Assembly (NCBI GenBank): GCA_026389735.1 | Contig: JAPLHH010000171.1 | Span: 1 to 12,493 of the forward strand | DNA from: Chloroflexota bacterium | GTDB lineage: Bacteria; Chloroflexota; Dehalococcoidia; GIF9; UBA5620 | Reading direction: 5' to 3' | DNA: 12,493 nucleotides | Shown: piece after piece, positions 1 to 6,564 of the stretch | How positions within the stretch are numbered: the stretch's first letter is position 1 | Layout: each line of letters begins with the position of its first letter | Position numbers and translations under genes: made by a program | Notes under the pieces: model-generated | What the model saw: the letters and a program-made list of their open reading frames with translations, nothing else | Database searches by the model: none | What the model was told of the DNA's origin: nothing

Positions 1-1
1 G

Positions 2-499
2 AATGTTACTGTGCCCAAGAAAAACATGCTGGGCAAGATAGACGAGGGATGGCCGATCGTAGAAATGATGTTGCGTAAAGGAGCTATCGCTAAGTGCGCA
101 GAGTCCATCGGTGCGATACAGACTTGCGTCGAAATGACTGTTGCGTACTCCAAAGAAAGGGTCCAGTATGATAGACCTATCGGAGCTTTCCAGGCACTTC
201 AGCACATAATGGCTGACATGTGGACCGCAATGGAAACCGGCCGTTATTTAGTCTATGAGGTGGCATGGATGGAATCAGAGGGGCAGCCCTGTGCCAAAGA
301 AGTCTCCTTAGCAAAGGCATATGTCAACGAGGTCTACAAGAATGTGGGCAAGTGGGCAGTAAGATTACACGGCGCCATTGCCACCAGCTATGACCACGAT
401 ATACCACTTTACTACCGAAGGTCCAAGGCCGCAGACATTGCTTTTGGTGGCACTGATTTCCACAGGGAGTTGGTAGCCCAAAAAATTGGGCTAATCTAA
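2..499 (+). CDS. Acyl-CoA dehydrogenase, C-terminal part (5' end outside window)
   Basis: The reading frame is open from base 2 to the TAA at 497-499, so this is the last ~165 residues of a protein of usually ~380-400 residues. The GTG at 11 is probably internal: the preceding residues (NVTVP) match the 'v.VP..n.lG' stretch that leads into the C-terminal helical domain. Family marks are YSKERVQYDRPIGAFQ (FAD/dimer segment), LHGAIATSYDHDIPLYYRR (the 'HGG.g.t.eHd..lY.rR' version) and the terminal GGTDFHRELVAQKIGL. Such flavoproteins oxidise acyl-CoA thioesters to 2-enoyl-CoA. At the position of the common catalytic glutamate (the E of YEGT) there is glycine (codon 446-448). By hand alignment, the isovaleryl-CoA-type alternative position is also glycine. 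It may therefore be a non-catalytic subunit of a heteromeric enzyme; substrate unknown. A terminator follows directly. Confidence 0.9.
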   Translation, partial: NVTVPKKNMLGKIDEGWPIVEMMLRKGAIAKCAESIGAIQTCVEMTVAYSKERVQYDRPIGAFQALQHIMADMWTAMETGRYLVYEVAWMESEGQPCAKEVSLAKAYVNEVYKNVGKWAVRLHGAIATSYDHDIPLYYRRSKAADIAFGGTDFHRELVAQKIGLI

Positions 500-526
500 G
501 CGCATTTAGCCGCAAAGAGCACTTCA

Positions 527-560
527 CTTAGCCTCTCCTATCCGGAGGGGCTAAGTTTTT
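527..560 (+). terminator. Rho-independent terminator after the acyl-CoA dehydrogenase gene
   Basis: CTTAGCCTCTCC (527-538) pairs with GGAGGGGCTAAG (544-555) as a 12-bp stem with one G-U wobble. The 5-base loop is TATCC, and TTTTT follows at 556-560. It lies 28 bases after the stop codon and separates the dehydrogenase transcript from the ribosomal operon. Confidence 0.92.
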
Positions 561-650
561 GTCTTAACTACAGATTTAATTTTAGCGAGTTCTCAGTAGA
601 TACCAAGAACCCTGGTATAAATTACACCCTGCTTAAGACCATTGATAGTG

Positions 651-701
651 ACAAGCAATAGGTGATTATCCTCGCTTGTTCAATTGCCTTACCAATCACC
701 T
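651..701 (+). repeat. Two interleaved inverted repeats upstream of rpsB
   Basis: ACAAGC (651-656) is complementary to GCTTGT (674-679), and AGGTGATT (660-667) is complementary to AATCACCT (694-701). The arms interleave (arm 1, arm 2, arm 1', arm 2'), which is pseudoknot topology if the region is transcribed. The last arm falls in the spacer of the promoter at 684-712, so a protein-binding operator is an alternative. Six-base matches are common by chance; the eight-base perfect repeat is less so. Confidence 0.4.
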
Positions 702-712
702 TATGCTATACT
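684..712 (+). promoter_or_regulatory. Probable sigma-70-type promoter for the rpsB operon
   Basis: The -35 hexamer is TTGCCT (684-689), the spacer is exactly 17 bases, and the -10 hexamer is TATACT (707-712). TGC directly before the -10 (704-706) gives an extended -10 (TGnTATACT). Transcription would begin near 718-720, giving an rpsB leader of ~80 nucleotides that contains the 746-776 hairpin. Confidence 0.7.
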
Positions 713-745
713 GATGAGCAACTTTAGTTAAGGAATGTTATTAGT

Positions 746-776
746 AACCCATGAAAAACTTAGTTTTTCAGGGGTT
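746..776 (+). promoter_or_regulatory. Leader hairpin just upstream of the rpsB ribosome binding site
   Basis: AACCC (746-750) pairs with GGGTT (772-776) and TGAAAAAC (752-759) pairs with GTTTTTCA (763-770). There is one symmetric A/G mismatch (751/771) and a TTA loop. This makes a nearly perfect 14-bp-long stem ending 10 bases before the Shine-Dalgarno sequence. No T-run follows, so it is not an ordinary terminator. It may be an S2-dependent or stability element in the rpsB leader; that role is inferred only from position. Confidence 0.6.
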
Positions 777-786
777 CAATATAATT

Positions 787-793
787 AGGAGGT
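787..793 (+). promoter_or_regulatory. Ribosome binding site that fixes the TTG start of rpsB
   Basis: AGGAGGT, a full anti-Shine-Dalgarno match, lies six bases before TTG at 800-802. This makes TTG the start and places the protein's beginning exactly where S2 homologues start. Confidence 0.85.
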
Positions 794-799
794 CAAAAT

Positions 800-1585
800 T
801 TGGCGGAGTCTATTTCAGTTAAACAGCTTCTGGAAGCCGGGGCTCATTTTGGACACCTAACCGGTCACTGGCACCCACGCATGAAAAGCTACATTTTCAC
901 CCAACGCAACGGCATCCATATCATCGACTTAGAACAAACTGTAACTATGCTGGATAGAGCCTGCACTTACGTTAGAGAACTGGTCAGCAGTGGGCAAAGC
1001 GTTCTCCTCGTCGGCACTAAGAAGCAAGCTCAGGAAATAATAGAAGAAGAAACGAAACGATGTGGTATGTATTATGTCAACCAAAGATGGCTAGGTGGAA
1101 TGTTAACCAATTTCGCCACTATTCAAGCCAGGATAGATTATCTGGTTCGTCTCGAGGATAGAAGAGATAAAGGTGAGCTAGAACACTTATCCAAAAAGGA
1201 AAAAATGAAGGTCGAAAAGGAAATAGCACGACTTAACAAGCTTCTTGGTGGCTTTAAGGAAATGACTACCCTTCCCGGAGCCATATTTATTGTTGACCCA
1301 ACTAAAGAGAAAATAGCTCTGGCTGAAACAAAAAAGGTTGGTATACCAATAGTAGCTGTTGTAGACACTAACTGCGATCCCACAGGTATCGACTACCTTA
1401 TTCCAGCTAATGATGATGCTATAAAGGCAATCAAACTCATATGCAGCAAAATAGCGGATGCGGTTCTCGAAGGCAAGATGATTAAGGAGACTGGCGAAAT
1501 AGGAACTGCTGCACCAACTCCAGCAGGGACAGAACCCGCCCAGCTATTGGAATTCCATATTTTTGCACCTGACGAAGACAAATAG
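800..1585 (+). CDS. rpsB: 30S ribosomal protein S2
   Basis: A 261-residue protein of normal S2 length. Recognisable S2 features run in order: [21 protein letters not shown] near the N-terminus, [16 protein letters not shown] (~33-48), LVGTKKQAQ (~70-78), [15 protein letters not shown] (~91-105), a charged coiled-coil insertion with [21 protein letters not shown], and the [21 protein letters not shown] signature (~191-211). S2 sits on the back of the 30S subunit and is needed for docking of S1-like factors and for initiation. The start is TTG at 800, chosen from the strong Shine-Dalgarno site. It is the first gene of the operon and is followed by tsf after 41 bases, as in most bacteria. In Escherichia coli S2 represses its own operon through the leader; the hairpin upstream may point to a comparable mechanism here. 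Confidence 0.98.
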   Translation: MAESISVKQLLEAGAHFGHLTGHWHPRMKSYIFTQRNGIHIIDLEQTVTMLDRACTYVRELVSSGQSVLLVGTKKQAQEIIEEETKRCGMYYVNQRWLGGMLTNFATIQARIDYLVRLEDRRDKGELEHLSKKEKMKVEKEIARLNKLLGGFKEMTTLPGAIFIVDPTKEKIALAETKKVGIPIVAVVDTNCDPTGIDYLIPANDDAIKAIKLICSKIADAVLEGKMIKETGEIGTAAPTPAGTEPAQLLEFHIFAPDEDK

Positions 1586-1622
1586 CGAGGCAGTGATGCC
1601 TTACCCTACATAGCGAGGAGGT
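1583..1622 (+). repeat. rpsB-tsf spacer: short hairpin and a direct repeat
   Basis: The 41-base spacer carries AGGCA-GTGA-TGCCT (1588-1601), a 5-bp stem with a tetraloop. It also has a direct repeat of TAGCGAGG, once over the rpsB stop (1583-1590) and once within the tsf ribosome binding site (1611-1618). AGGAGGT (1616-1622) then lies four bases before the tsf TTG. No T-run follows the hairpin, so transcription should pass through. Confidence 0.45.
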
Positions 1623-1626
1623 ATAA

Positions 1627-2130
1627 TTGCAGGTTTCAACTACAGCGATAAAGGAACTTAGGAAAAAAACCGGTGCTGGCGTTATAGACTGTAAAAAGGC
1701 TCTCCTCGAAGCAGAAGGAAGCTTGGAAAAGGCAGCCGAGATTCTCAACCAGCACGGACTGGCCTTGGCTCGCAAAAAAGCTGATCGCGCCGCAGACCAA
1801 GGAATAATCGAAGCTTATGTCCACCAAGGAGGCCGGATTGCAGCATTGATTGAAGTCAACTGTGAGACCGATTTTGTAGCCCGTACCGACGAATTCAAAG
1901 AGTTAGCCCATAACCTAGCTCTACAAATAGCCGCTATGTCCCCCCAATTCATTTCTCCAGAAGATATGCCACAAGAAACAGACACAGACCCTCAAATAGC
2001 TTGTCTCCTGCTCCAGCCCTTTATCAAAGACCCCAACAAGACCATCCAGGACATCATCACTGAAACGATAGCCAAGGTTGGTGAGAATATCAAAATACGC
2101 AGATTCGTCAGATTCGAATTAGGTTATTAG
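1627..2130 (+). CDS. tsf: Translation elongation factor Ts (short form)
   Basis: EF-Ts reloads EF-Tu with GTP by displacing GDP. The 167-residue product starts with the N-terminal UBA-like domain ([22 protein letters not shown], followed by '[12 protein letters not shown]'). It then has the EF-Tu-contacting signature [22 protein letters not shown] (residues ~76-97) and closes with '[16 protein letters not shown]'. Only one core subdomain is present, against ~283 residues in E. coli; short forms are known, for example from Thermus, where the factor dimerises. The start is TTG at 1627, set by AGGAGGT four bases upstream. It lies 41 bases after rpsB and two bases before pyrH, a normal operon arrangement. 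Confidence 0.97.
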   Translation: MQVSTTAIKELRKKTGAGVIDCKKALLEAEGSLEKAAEILNQHGLALARKKADRAADQGIIEAYVHQGGRIAALIEVNCETDFVARTDEFKELAHNLALQIAAMSPQFISPEDMPQETDTDPQIACLLLQPFIKDPNKTIQDIITETIAKVGENIKIRRFVRFELGY

Positions 2131-2132
2131 AA

Positions 2133-2870
2133 ATGGCAGCAAAAAAGCCCAAATACAAGCGCGTCTTACTCAAGCTAAGTGGCGAAGCACTCATGGGTAA
2201 GAAAAGGTTTGGTATCGACCGTTCAGTCCTGACACGTGTAGCCCGGCAAATAAAGCAAATAATCGAGCAAGGCGTTGAGGTAGCTATAGTTGTTGGAGGA
2301 GGCAACTTCTGGCGAGGCACTGGTAGCGAAGCTAAGGGAATGGATCGAGCCACAGCTGACTATGCAGGGATGTTAGCTACGGTGATTAATGCTCTGGTCC
2401 TTCAGGATTCGCTAGAAAGCGAAGGAATCACTACTAGGACTCAATCAGCCATTACTATGCAAGCCGTAGCTGAGCCATATATACGCCGTCGAGCTATCCG
2501 ACACCTAGAAAAGAAAAGAGTCGTTATCTTTGCCGGCGGTACAGGAAACCCTTACATGACTACTGATACCGCTGCAGCGCTGCGGGCTATTGAAATCGGA
2601 GCCGAAGTCCTCCTTGTAGCCAAAAATAGAGTCAATGGGGTATATGATACTGACCCGCTCAAAAATCCACAGGCGAAGAAATTTGACCGTTTAACCCATA
2701 AAGACGCTTTAAACTTGCACCTCCAGGTAATGGACAGTACCGCTTTCTCTCTGTGTCAGGACAACAAACTTCCTGTAATAATCTTCGACCTCCAAGGAAA
2801 ACAAAGCATAGAGCGTGCCATCTGTGGAGAACATGTCGGCACCTTTGTCACTAACGAGGAAGGGAAATGA
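2133..2870 (+). CDS. pyrH: Uridylate kinase (UMP kinase)
   Basis: The product phosphorylates UMP to UDP with ATP and belongs to the bacterial hexameric amino-acid-kinase fold, unrelated to eukaryotic UMP/CMP kinases. At 245 residues it has family length. Motifs in order: [12 protein letters not shown] (11-22, phosphate binding), [10 protein letters not shown] (~54-63), [19 protein letters not shown] (~71-89), an [19 protein letters not shown] segment, [15 protein letters not shown] (~137-151), [12 protein letters not shown] (~164-175) and KPVI-like LPVIIFDL near the end. ATG at 2133 starts two bases after the tsf stop with only a weak Shine-Dalgarno, so translational coupling to tsf is likely. 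Its TGA overlaps the frr start (ATGA, 2867-2870). Confidence 0.98.
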   Translation: MAAKKPKYKRVLLKLSGEALMGKKRFGIDRSVLTRVARQIKQIIEQGVEVAIVVGGGNFWRGTGSEAKGMDRATADYAGMLATVINALVLQDSLESEGITTRTQSAITMQAVAEPYIRRRAIRHLEKKRVVIFAGGTGNPYMTTDTAAALRAIEIGAEVLLVAKNRVNGVYDTDPLKNPQAKKFDRLTHKDALNLHLQVMDSTAFSLCQDNKLPVIIFDLQGKQSIERAICGEHVGTFVTNEEGK

Positions 2871-3424
2871 TCGAACAAATACTCACCGAAATCAATGGTA
2901 AAATGCAAAAAGCTGTTGATGCTTTGACCCGGGACCTAGCAGCTATTCGCACAGGACGCGCGTCACCGGCCCTAGTTGAGCATATCAAAGCTGATTACCA
3001 TGGCGTCCTCACTCCAATCAACCAGATCGCTTCTATCACAATTCCTGAAGCCAAAATGATACTTATCCAACCATGGGACCGCAGTTCAATCCGCAGTATT
3101 GAGAAAGCTATTCTTACCTCTGACCTTGGTCTGAACCCAACAAGCGATAGCAATGTCGTACGCATACCTATCCCACCGCTCACCGAAGAACGACGTAAAG
3201 AGTTAACCAGAGTAGTTCACAAAAGATTAGAAGAGGCAAGAATTGCTCTTCGTAATCTAAGACGTGAAGGTATCGAAAGATTGAGGCAGTCAGAAAAAAG
3301 CAAAGAAATATCCCAAGACCAATACACACGTGCCTCTGAACAACTTCAAAAGCTCACTGATAACTTCATAGACAAAGTCAATGACATAGGACAAGCCAAA
3401 GAAACAGAGATAATGGAGGTCTAA
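2867..3424 (+). CDS. frr: Ribosome recycling factor
   Basis: This factor splits post-termination ribosomes together with EF-G. The 185-residue length equals the usual family length. Seen are [16 protein letters not shown] (~24-39), [14 protein letters not shown] (~44-57), [16 protein letters not shown] (~77-93), [15 protein letters not shown] (~99-113) and the long helical C-terminus with the '[12 protein letters not shown]' segment. The start ATG at 2867 overlaps the pyrH stop by four bases and has AGGAAGGG just upstream. It is followed by an unusual 145-base non-coding gap before cdsA, where uppS would normally be. Confidence 0.98.
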   Translation: MIEQILTEINGKMQKAVDALTRDLAAIRTGRASPALVEHIKADYHGVLTPINQIASITIPEAKMILIQPWDRSSIRSIEKAILTSDLGLNPTSDSNVVRIPIPPLTEERRKELTRVVHKRLEEARIALRNLRREGIERLRQSEKSKEISQDQYTRASEQLQKLTDNFIDKVNDIGQAKETEIMEV

Positions 3425-3569
3425 AAATTCCGAAAACCTGGAGGCCCCCGTTTTTTATAGAGTGCATCTACACATAGAACATCATGCCAGCACCGAAAAG
3501 CCCTACCGATATTCAGCATTCCTCGTTACAGCCAGTGCTACTTAAGGCACTCAGAGTCCAAGAATAAAC
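3425..3569 (+). pseudogene. frr-cdsA gap with possible decayed uppS C-terminus
   Basis: This gap interrupts an otherwise almost gapless operon at the place where uppS (undecaprenyl diphosphate synthase, ~240 residues) commonly lies. No intact gene is present. In the frame starting at 3476 the conceptual peptide begins RTSCQHR (3476-3496), and a Y-S-x-x-Y pattern follows at 3527-3541. UppS enzymes carry a C-terminal signature that reads approximately RTSGEqRlSNFLlWQsAYsEyyF. The residues R, T, S, R, Y, S and Y fall at matching spacings over 23 positions, while the SNFLLWQ core is lost. A stop codon (TAG, 3458-3460) interrupts the frame upstream. No N-terminal MDGNGRWA motif is visible in any forward frame. 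Seven matches over 23 residues is suggestive, not proof; random non-coding DNA is the alternative. Confidence 0.3.
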
Positions 3570-4364
3570 ATGCTCAGGCATAGAATTCTCACTGCTGTTG
3601 TCGGCCTACCACTCCTCATTGCCATAATCTGGGTCGGTGAACCTTGGTTTACCATATTGATAGCCACTATGGCCGCAATTGGTAGCTGGGAGTTCTACCG
3701 AATGGCTAGTCAGTCAAAGATACAGCCGATCACTTATTTCGGCATGGCTTGGGTACTACTTGTAGTCCTCGGCCCTCATTGCCCATATCCTGTTACAACG
3801 CCTTTCCTCATCACCTCAGCCATAGTTGTCTCGCTAATCTGGATGTTGTTTCGTTCTCCGAGGGAACAGGCTTTTACTAACTGGGCCTGGACAGTGGCTG
3901 GGATCCTCTATATCGGCTGGATGCTCAGTCACTGGGTTGAACTCAGAAGCTTGGAAGCTGGCAAAGAGCTGGTATTTTGGGCTATGTTCACCACATTTGC
4001 TAACGATACCAGCGCTTTTTTTGTCGGCAGGGCCTGGGGTAAACACGCTCTAGCCCCATCCATAAGCTCAGGCAAAACTTGGGAAGGAGCTATAGGTGGG
4101 CTATTGGCCGGTATTGTAGCTTCCCTAATTCTCAGCACAATCTTTCCACTGCCCTTCAGCTACTGGCAGACAGCCCTTTTAGGCTGCATTATCAGCCTAT
4201 TCGCTCAGCTTGGTGATTTAGTAGAGTCACTGCTTAAGCGTAATTTGGGTGCCAAGGATGCAGGCAGGCTAATCCCGGGGCATGGTGGCATCCTCGACCG
4301 CATCGACAGTCTCATATTCACCGGAGTTATAGTATACTATTGCGTGGTATTAGCTACATTATGA
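3570..4364 (+). CDS. cdsA: Phosphatidate cytidylyltransferase (CDP-diglyceride synthase)
   Basis: This integral membrane enzyme makes CDP-diacylglycerol from phosphatidic acid and CTP, the entry step to bacterial phospholipids. The product is 264 residues with about seven hydrophobic spans, beginning with RILTAVVGLPLLIAIIWVG. The family signature SLLKRNLGAKDAGRLIPGHG is followed by GILDRID (residues 220-246), containing the conserved acidic residues D230, D243 and D246; an earlier 'SGKTWEGAIGG' is also typical. The ATG at 3570 has only a weak Shine-Dalgarno, in line with the disturbed gap in front of it. The stop overlaps the dxr ATG by four bases (ATGA, 4361-4364). Confidence 0.97.
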   Translation: MLRHRILTAVVGLPLLIAIIWVGEPWFTILIATMAAIGSWEFYRMASQSKIQPITYFGMAWVLLVVLGPHCPYPVTTPFLITSAIVVSLIWMLFRSPREQAFTNWAWTVAGILYIGWMLSHWVELRSLEAGKELVFWAMFTTFANDTSAFFVGRAWGKHALAPSISSGKTWEGAIGGLLAGIVASLILSTIFPLPFSYWQTALLGCIISLFAQLGDLVESLLKRNLGAKDAGRLIPGHGGILDRIDSLIFTGVIVYYCVVLATL

Positions 4365-5509
4365 GCAACACTACTAAAAAACTAGCCGTCCTAGGCTCAA
4401 CAGGCTCAATAGGACAACAAGCCCTCGATATAGTAAGGAGCTTCCCTGATAAATTCAAGATTGTAGGATTAGCTGGCGGCAAAAATACCAAGTTGCTAGC
4501 CGAACAAATCAGTCAGTTTCAGCCCCAACTAGTATGCTCAACTCTTGACTTCAGCCTACCCGATAAGACAAAGTTCTCCTCAATGGAAGAGATAGCCACA
4601 CATCCTGAAGTCGACCTTGTTGTCATAGCTACCTCAGGCAAAACAGGACTGGCTCCGACACTAGCAGCCATAAGGTCTGGGAAGAAAGTAGCTCTGGCCA
4701 ACAAAGAGGTGCTAGTCATGGCAGGTGAAATTATTGTGGCAGAAGCTAAACGTCACCAAGCCCAAATCTTCCCTATCGACAGCGAACATAGCGCTATATG
4801 GCAGTGCCTTCGTGGAGAGAAAGCTGAGGTGACTCGACTTATCCTGACAGCTTCAGGAGGACCTTTCTATCATTATTCACCCTCACAATTAGCTAAGGTC
4901 ACCGTTGAAGAAGCTTTGCGACATCCCACATGGAAAATGGGAAAGAAAGTGACTATTGATTCGGCAACTCTAATGAACAAGGGGCTGGAAACAATCGAAG
5001 CTCACTGGCTTTTTTCTATACCCTTTAACAAAATCGAAATTGTAATTCACCCCCAGAGTATTATTCATTCCCTGGTAGAATTTGCTGACGGCTCGCTAAA
5101 GTCTCAACTCAGTGTCCCTGACATGCGTTTCCCTATTCAATACGCTTTATCCTACCCCAAGCGATTGGCTAACTCTAGGCTACCGCGTATTGACCTAGGC
5201 CGACTGAATTCACTAACCTTTGAAACAATAAACTACTCTATGTTCCCGTGCTTAGAACTGGCACTGGATGCTGGCAAAAAGGGAGGAACCTACCCTGCCG
5301 TGCTCTGTGCCGCCGATGAGATAGCTGTCGAACTCTTTCTCAAACAGCATATTAGTTTTCCTGGCATCGCTGAAATAATAGCCAAGACCATCAGCTTACA
5401 CCAAGGCACAGCTACCCCTACTCTAGATGAGATTTTAGCTGCTGATGCCTGGGCGAGAGAAACTGCACTTGAAGTTATCAACAAGGCAAGCTTATGCTGG
5501 AAACAATAG
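4361..5509 (+). CDS. dxr: 1-deoxy-D-xylulose 5-phosphate reductoisomerase
   Basis: Dxr rearranges and reduces 1-deoxy-D-xylulose 5-phosphate to 2-C-methyl-D-erythritol 4-phosphate with NADPH, the committed step of the MEP isoprenoid route. Counted from ATG 4361 the protein has 382 residues. It shows the NADPH-binding GSTGSIG (12-18), the metal-binding D140 and E142 in IDSEHSAIWQ, the ASGGPF substrate loop, HPTWKMGKKVTIDSATLMNK (from H188), and N206, K207 and E210 in the spacing of the E. coli active site. The C-terminal part has SIIHSLVEFADGSLKSQL and PDMRFPIQYALSYP. A longer reading from TTG at 4340 is open, but ATG at 4361 gives the usual N-terminus and a 4-base coupling overlap with cdsA. 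Its 3' end overlaps rseP by 16 bases. Confidence 0.97.
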   Translation: MSNTTKKLAVLGSTGSIGQQALDIVRSFPDKFKIVGLAGGKNTKLLAEQISQFQPQLVCSTLDFSLPDKTKFSSMEEIATHPEVDLVVIATSGKTGLAPTLAAIRSGKKVALANKEVLVMAGEIIVAEAKRHQAQIFPIDSEHSAIWQCLRGEKAEVTRLILTASGGPFYHYSPSQLAKVTVEEALRHPTWKMGKKVTIDSATLMNKGLETIEAHWLFSIPFNKIEIVIHPQSIIHSLVEFADGSLKSQLSVPDMRFPIQYALSYPKRLANSRLPRIDLGRLNSLTFETINYSMFPCLELALDAGKKGGTYPAVLCAADEIAVELFLKQHISFPGIAEIIAKTISLHQGTATPTLDEILAADAWARETALEVINKASLCWKQ

Positions 5510-6564
5510 CACTTACAACTGTCAGTTTTATCGGCATACTAGTAGTACTTGTCTTCGCCCATGAGTTCGGGCATTTCATCACAGCCAAGTTTGCCCGAGT
5601 AAAGGTAGAGGAATTTGGCATCGGTTTCCCACCTAGGATTATCAGTTTCAAGCGGGGCGAGACAACATATTCGCTGAACGCCATACCCCTCGGCGGCTTT
5701 ACTAAGATGCTGGGAGAAGAAGACCCAACACTACCAGGCAGTCTAGCCAGCAAGAGTATCCCCATCCGATTCCTAGTTCTCAGCGCTGGCTCGCTGATGA
5801 ACATCTTGCTCCCGATATTACTACTTTCAATCAGCTTTGTGATCCCCCACGATATGGTTTTAGAAAAAGTACAAGTGCAAGAAGTGGCCTCAGGCTCACC
5901 GGCTCAAATCGCCGGGATTGAGCCAGGAAATACAATTCTGGCGATAAACAACCACACAATTAGAAACCGCGGCGATGTCGGCTATTTTATCCAGCTTAAT
6001 CTGGGCTCAGAAGTGAATATCTTGCTTCAGAGAGGCGAACTCGGCCAACAGGAAGTAGATGTGAAGCCAAGGTGGAATCCACCACAAGGACAAGGAGCCA
6101 CCGGCATAACTATCATAGGAGTAGACAGCACCATAGTCCGCGAGTCATATCCCATCTGGAAAGCAGTGCCTTCAAGCATAATTCACTGCTGGGAAATCCT
6201 AGTCTTATTCCGAAATGAAGTAGTAGGCTGGTTCATTAGAGGAATACCACCCCAGCTAACCGGGCCGATAGGCATTGCCGAACTGACCGGTGAAATGGCT
6301 AAAGCTGGTCTCAGCCCCCTACTAGAATTCGCTGCCTTAATTAGCATAAACTTGGCCATAATTAACCTGTTCCCTTTCCCGGGCCTCGATGGAGGCAGGC
6401 TCATCTTTGTGGCTTTAGAATGGGTTCGGCGGGGAAAAAGAATCTCACCAAAAAGAGAAGGGCTTGTACATTTGATTGGTTTCATAGTGCTAATACTTTT
6501 AATTGTAGTGATAAGCTACTATGACATCGCACGTATTATTCAAGGAGGGAATGCATTACCTTGA
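5494..6564 (+). CDS. rseP: Site-2 membrane metalloprotease, RseP/RasP family
   Basis: An intramembrane zinc protease of 356 residues, normal for Gram-positive-type RseP with one PDZ domain. The zinc site is HEFGH (H23, E24, H27) in the first span, and the third ligand is D299 in the NLFPFPGLDGGR motif near the C-terminus. A PDZ domain lies around residues 120-195 (GSPAQIAGIEPGNTILAINN). About four membrane spans are visible; the last is followed by a short tail. In other bacteria these enzymes cut anti-sigma factors and remnant signal peptides; the substrate here is unknown. ATG 5494 lies inside the dxr end, with AAGGCAAG as a moderate Shine-Dalgarno. Its stop overlaps the ispG TTG start (TTGA, 6561-6564). 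Confidence 0.96.
   Translation: MLETIALTTVSFIGILVVLVFAHEFGHFITAKFARVKVEEFGIGFPPRIISFKRGETTYSLNAIPLGGFTKMLGEEDPTLPGSLASKSIPIRFLVLSAGSLMNILLPILLLSISFVIPHDMVLEKVQVQEVASGSPAQIAGIEPGNTILAINNHTIRNRGDVGYFIQLNLGSEVNILLQRGELGQQEVDVKPRWNPPQGQGATGITIIGVDSTIVRESYPIWKAVPSSIIHCWEILVLFRNEVVGWFIRGIPPQLTGPIGIAELTGEMAKAGLSPLLEFAALISINLAIINLFPFPGLDGGRLIFVALEWVRRGKRISPKREGLVHLIGFIVLILLIVVISYYDIARIIQGGNALP
6542..6549 (+). promoter_or_regulatory. Ribosome binding site supporting the TTG start of ispG
   Basis: AAGGAGGG lies inside the end of rseP, 11 bases before TTG at 6561. The nearer ATG at 6551 is out of frame with ispG and its frame stops soon, so TTG is the best start despite the slightly long spacing. Confidence 0.6.

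Larger units (their letters stand above)
561..799 (+). promoter_or_regulatory. Non-coding leader/promoter region of the rpsB operon
   Basis: These 239 bases between the terminator and rpsB contain no convincing gene. They hold a good promoter (684-712), a second weaker -10-like TATAAA with upstream TGG (613-621) lacking a recognisable -35, a small inverted repeat ATACCA/TGGTAT (600-605 and 613-618), the interleaved inverted repeats at 651-701, a long hairpin (746-776) and the rpsB ribosome binding site (787-793). Ribosomal protein operons are commonly regulated through structured leaders, so this region is a plausible control element. I do not recognise a named RNA family in it. Confidence 0.6.

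Noticed and set aside
3431..3456. T-run after GGAGGCCCCCG downstream of frr as a terminator
   Set aside because: Only AAAAC/GTTTT can pair around it; there is no stable GC stem, so it is not a convincing terminator.
4329..4340. Perfect 12-base palindrome ATAGTATACTAT with a TATACT -10-like hexamer inside cdsA
   Set aside because: No -35 at a workable distance (a TTCACC lies only 10 bases upstream), and the sequence encodes ordinary CdsA residues. AT-rich palindromes of this size arise by chance.
4340..4360. Longer start for dxr at TTG 4340
   Set aside because: ATG 4361 gives the usual N-terminus before GSTGSIG and a 4-base stop/start overlap with cdsA; the extra seven residues are cdsA coding sequence in another frame.
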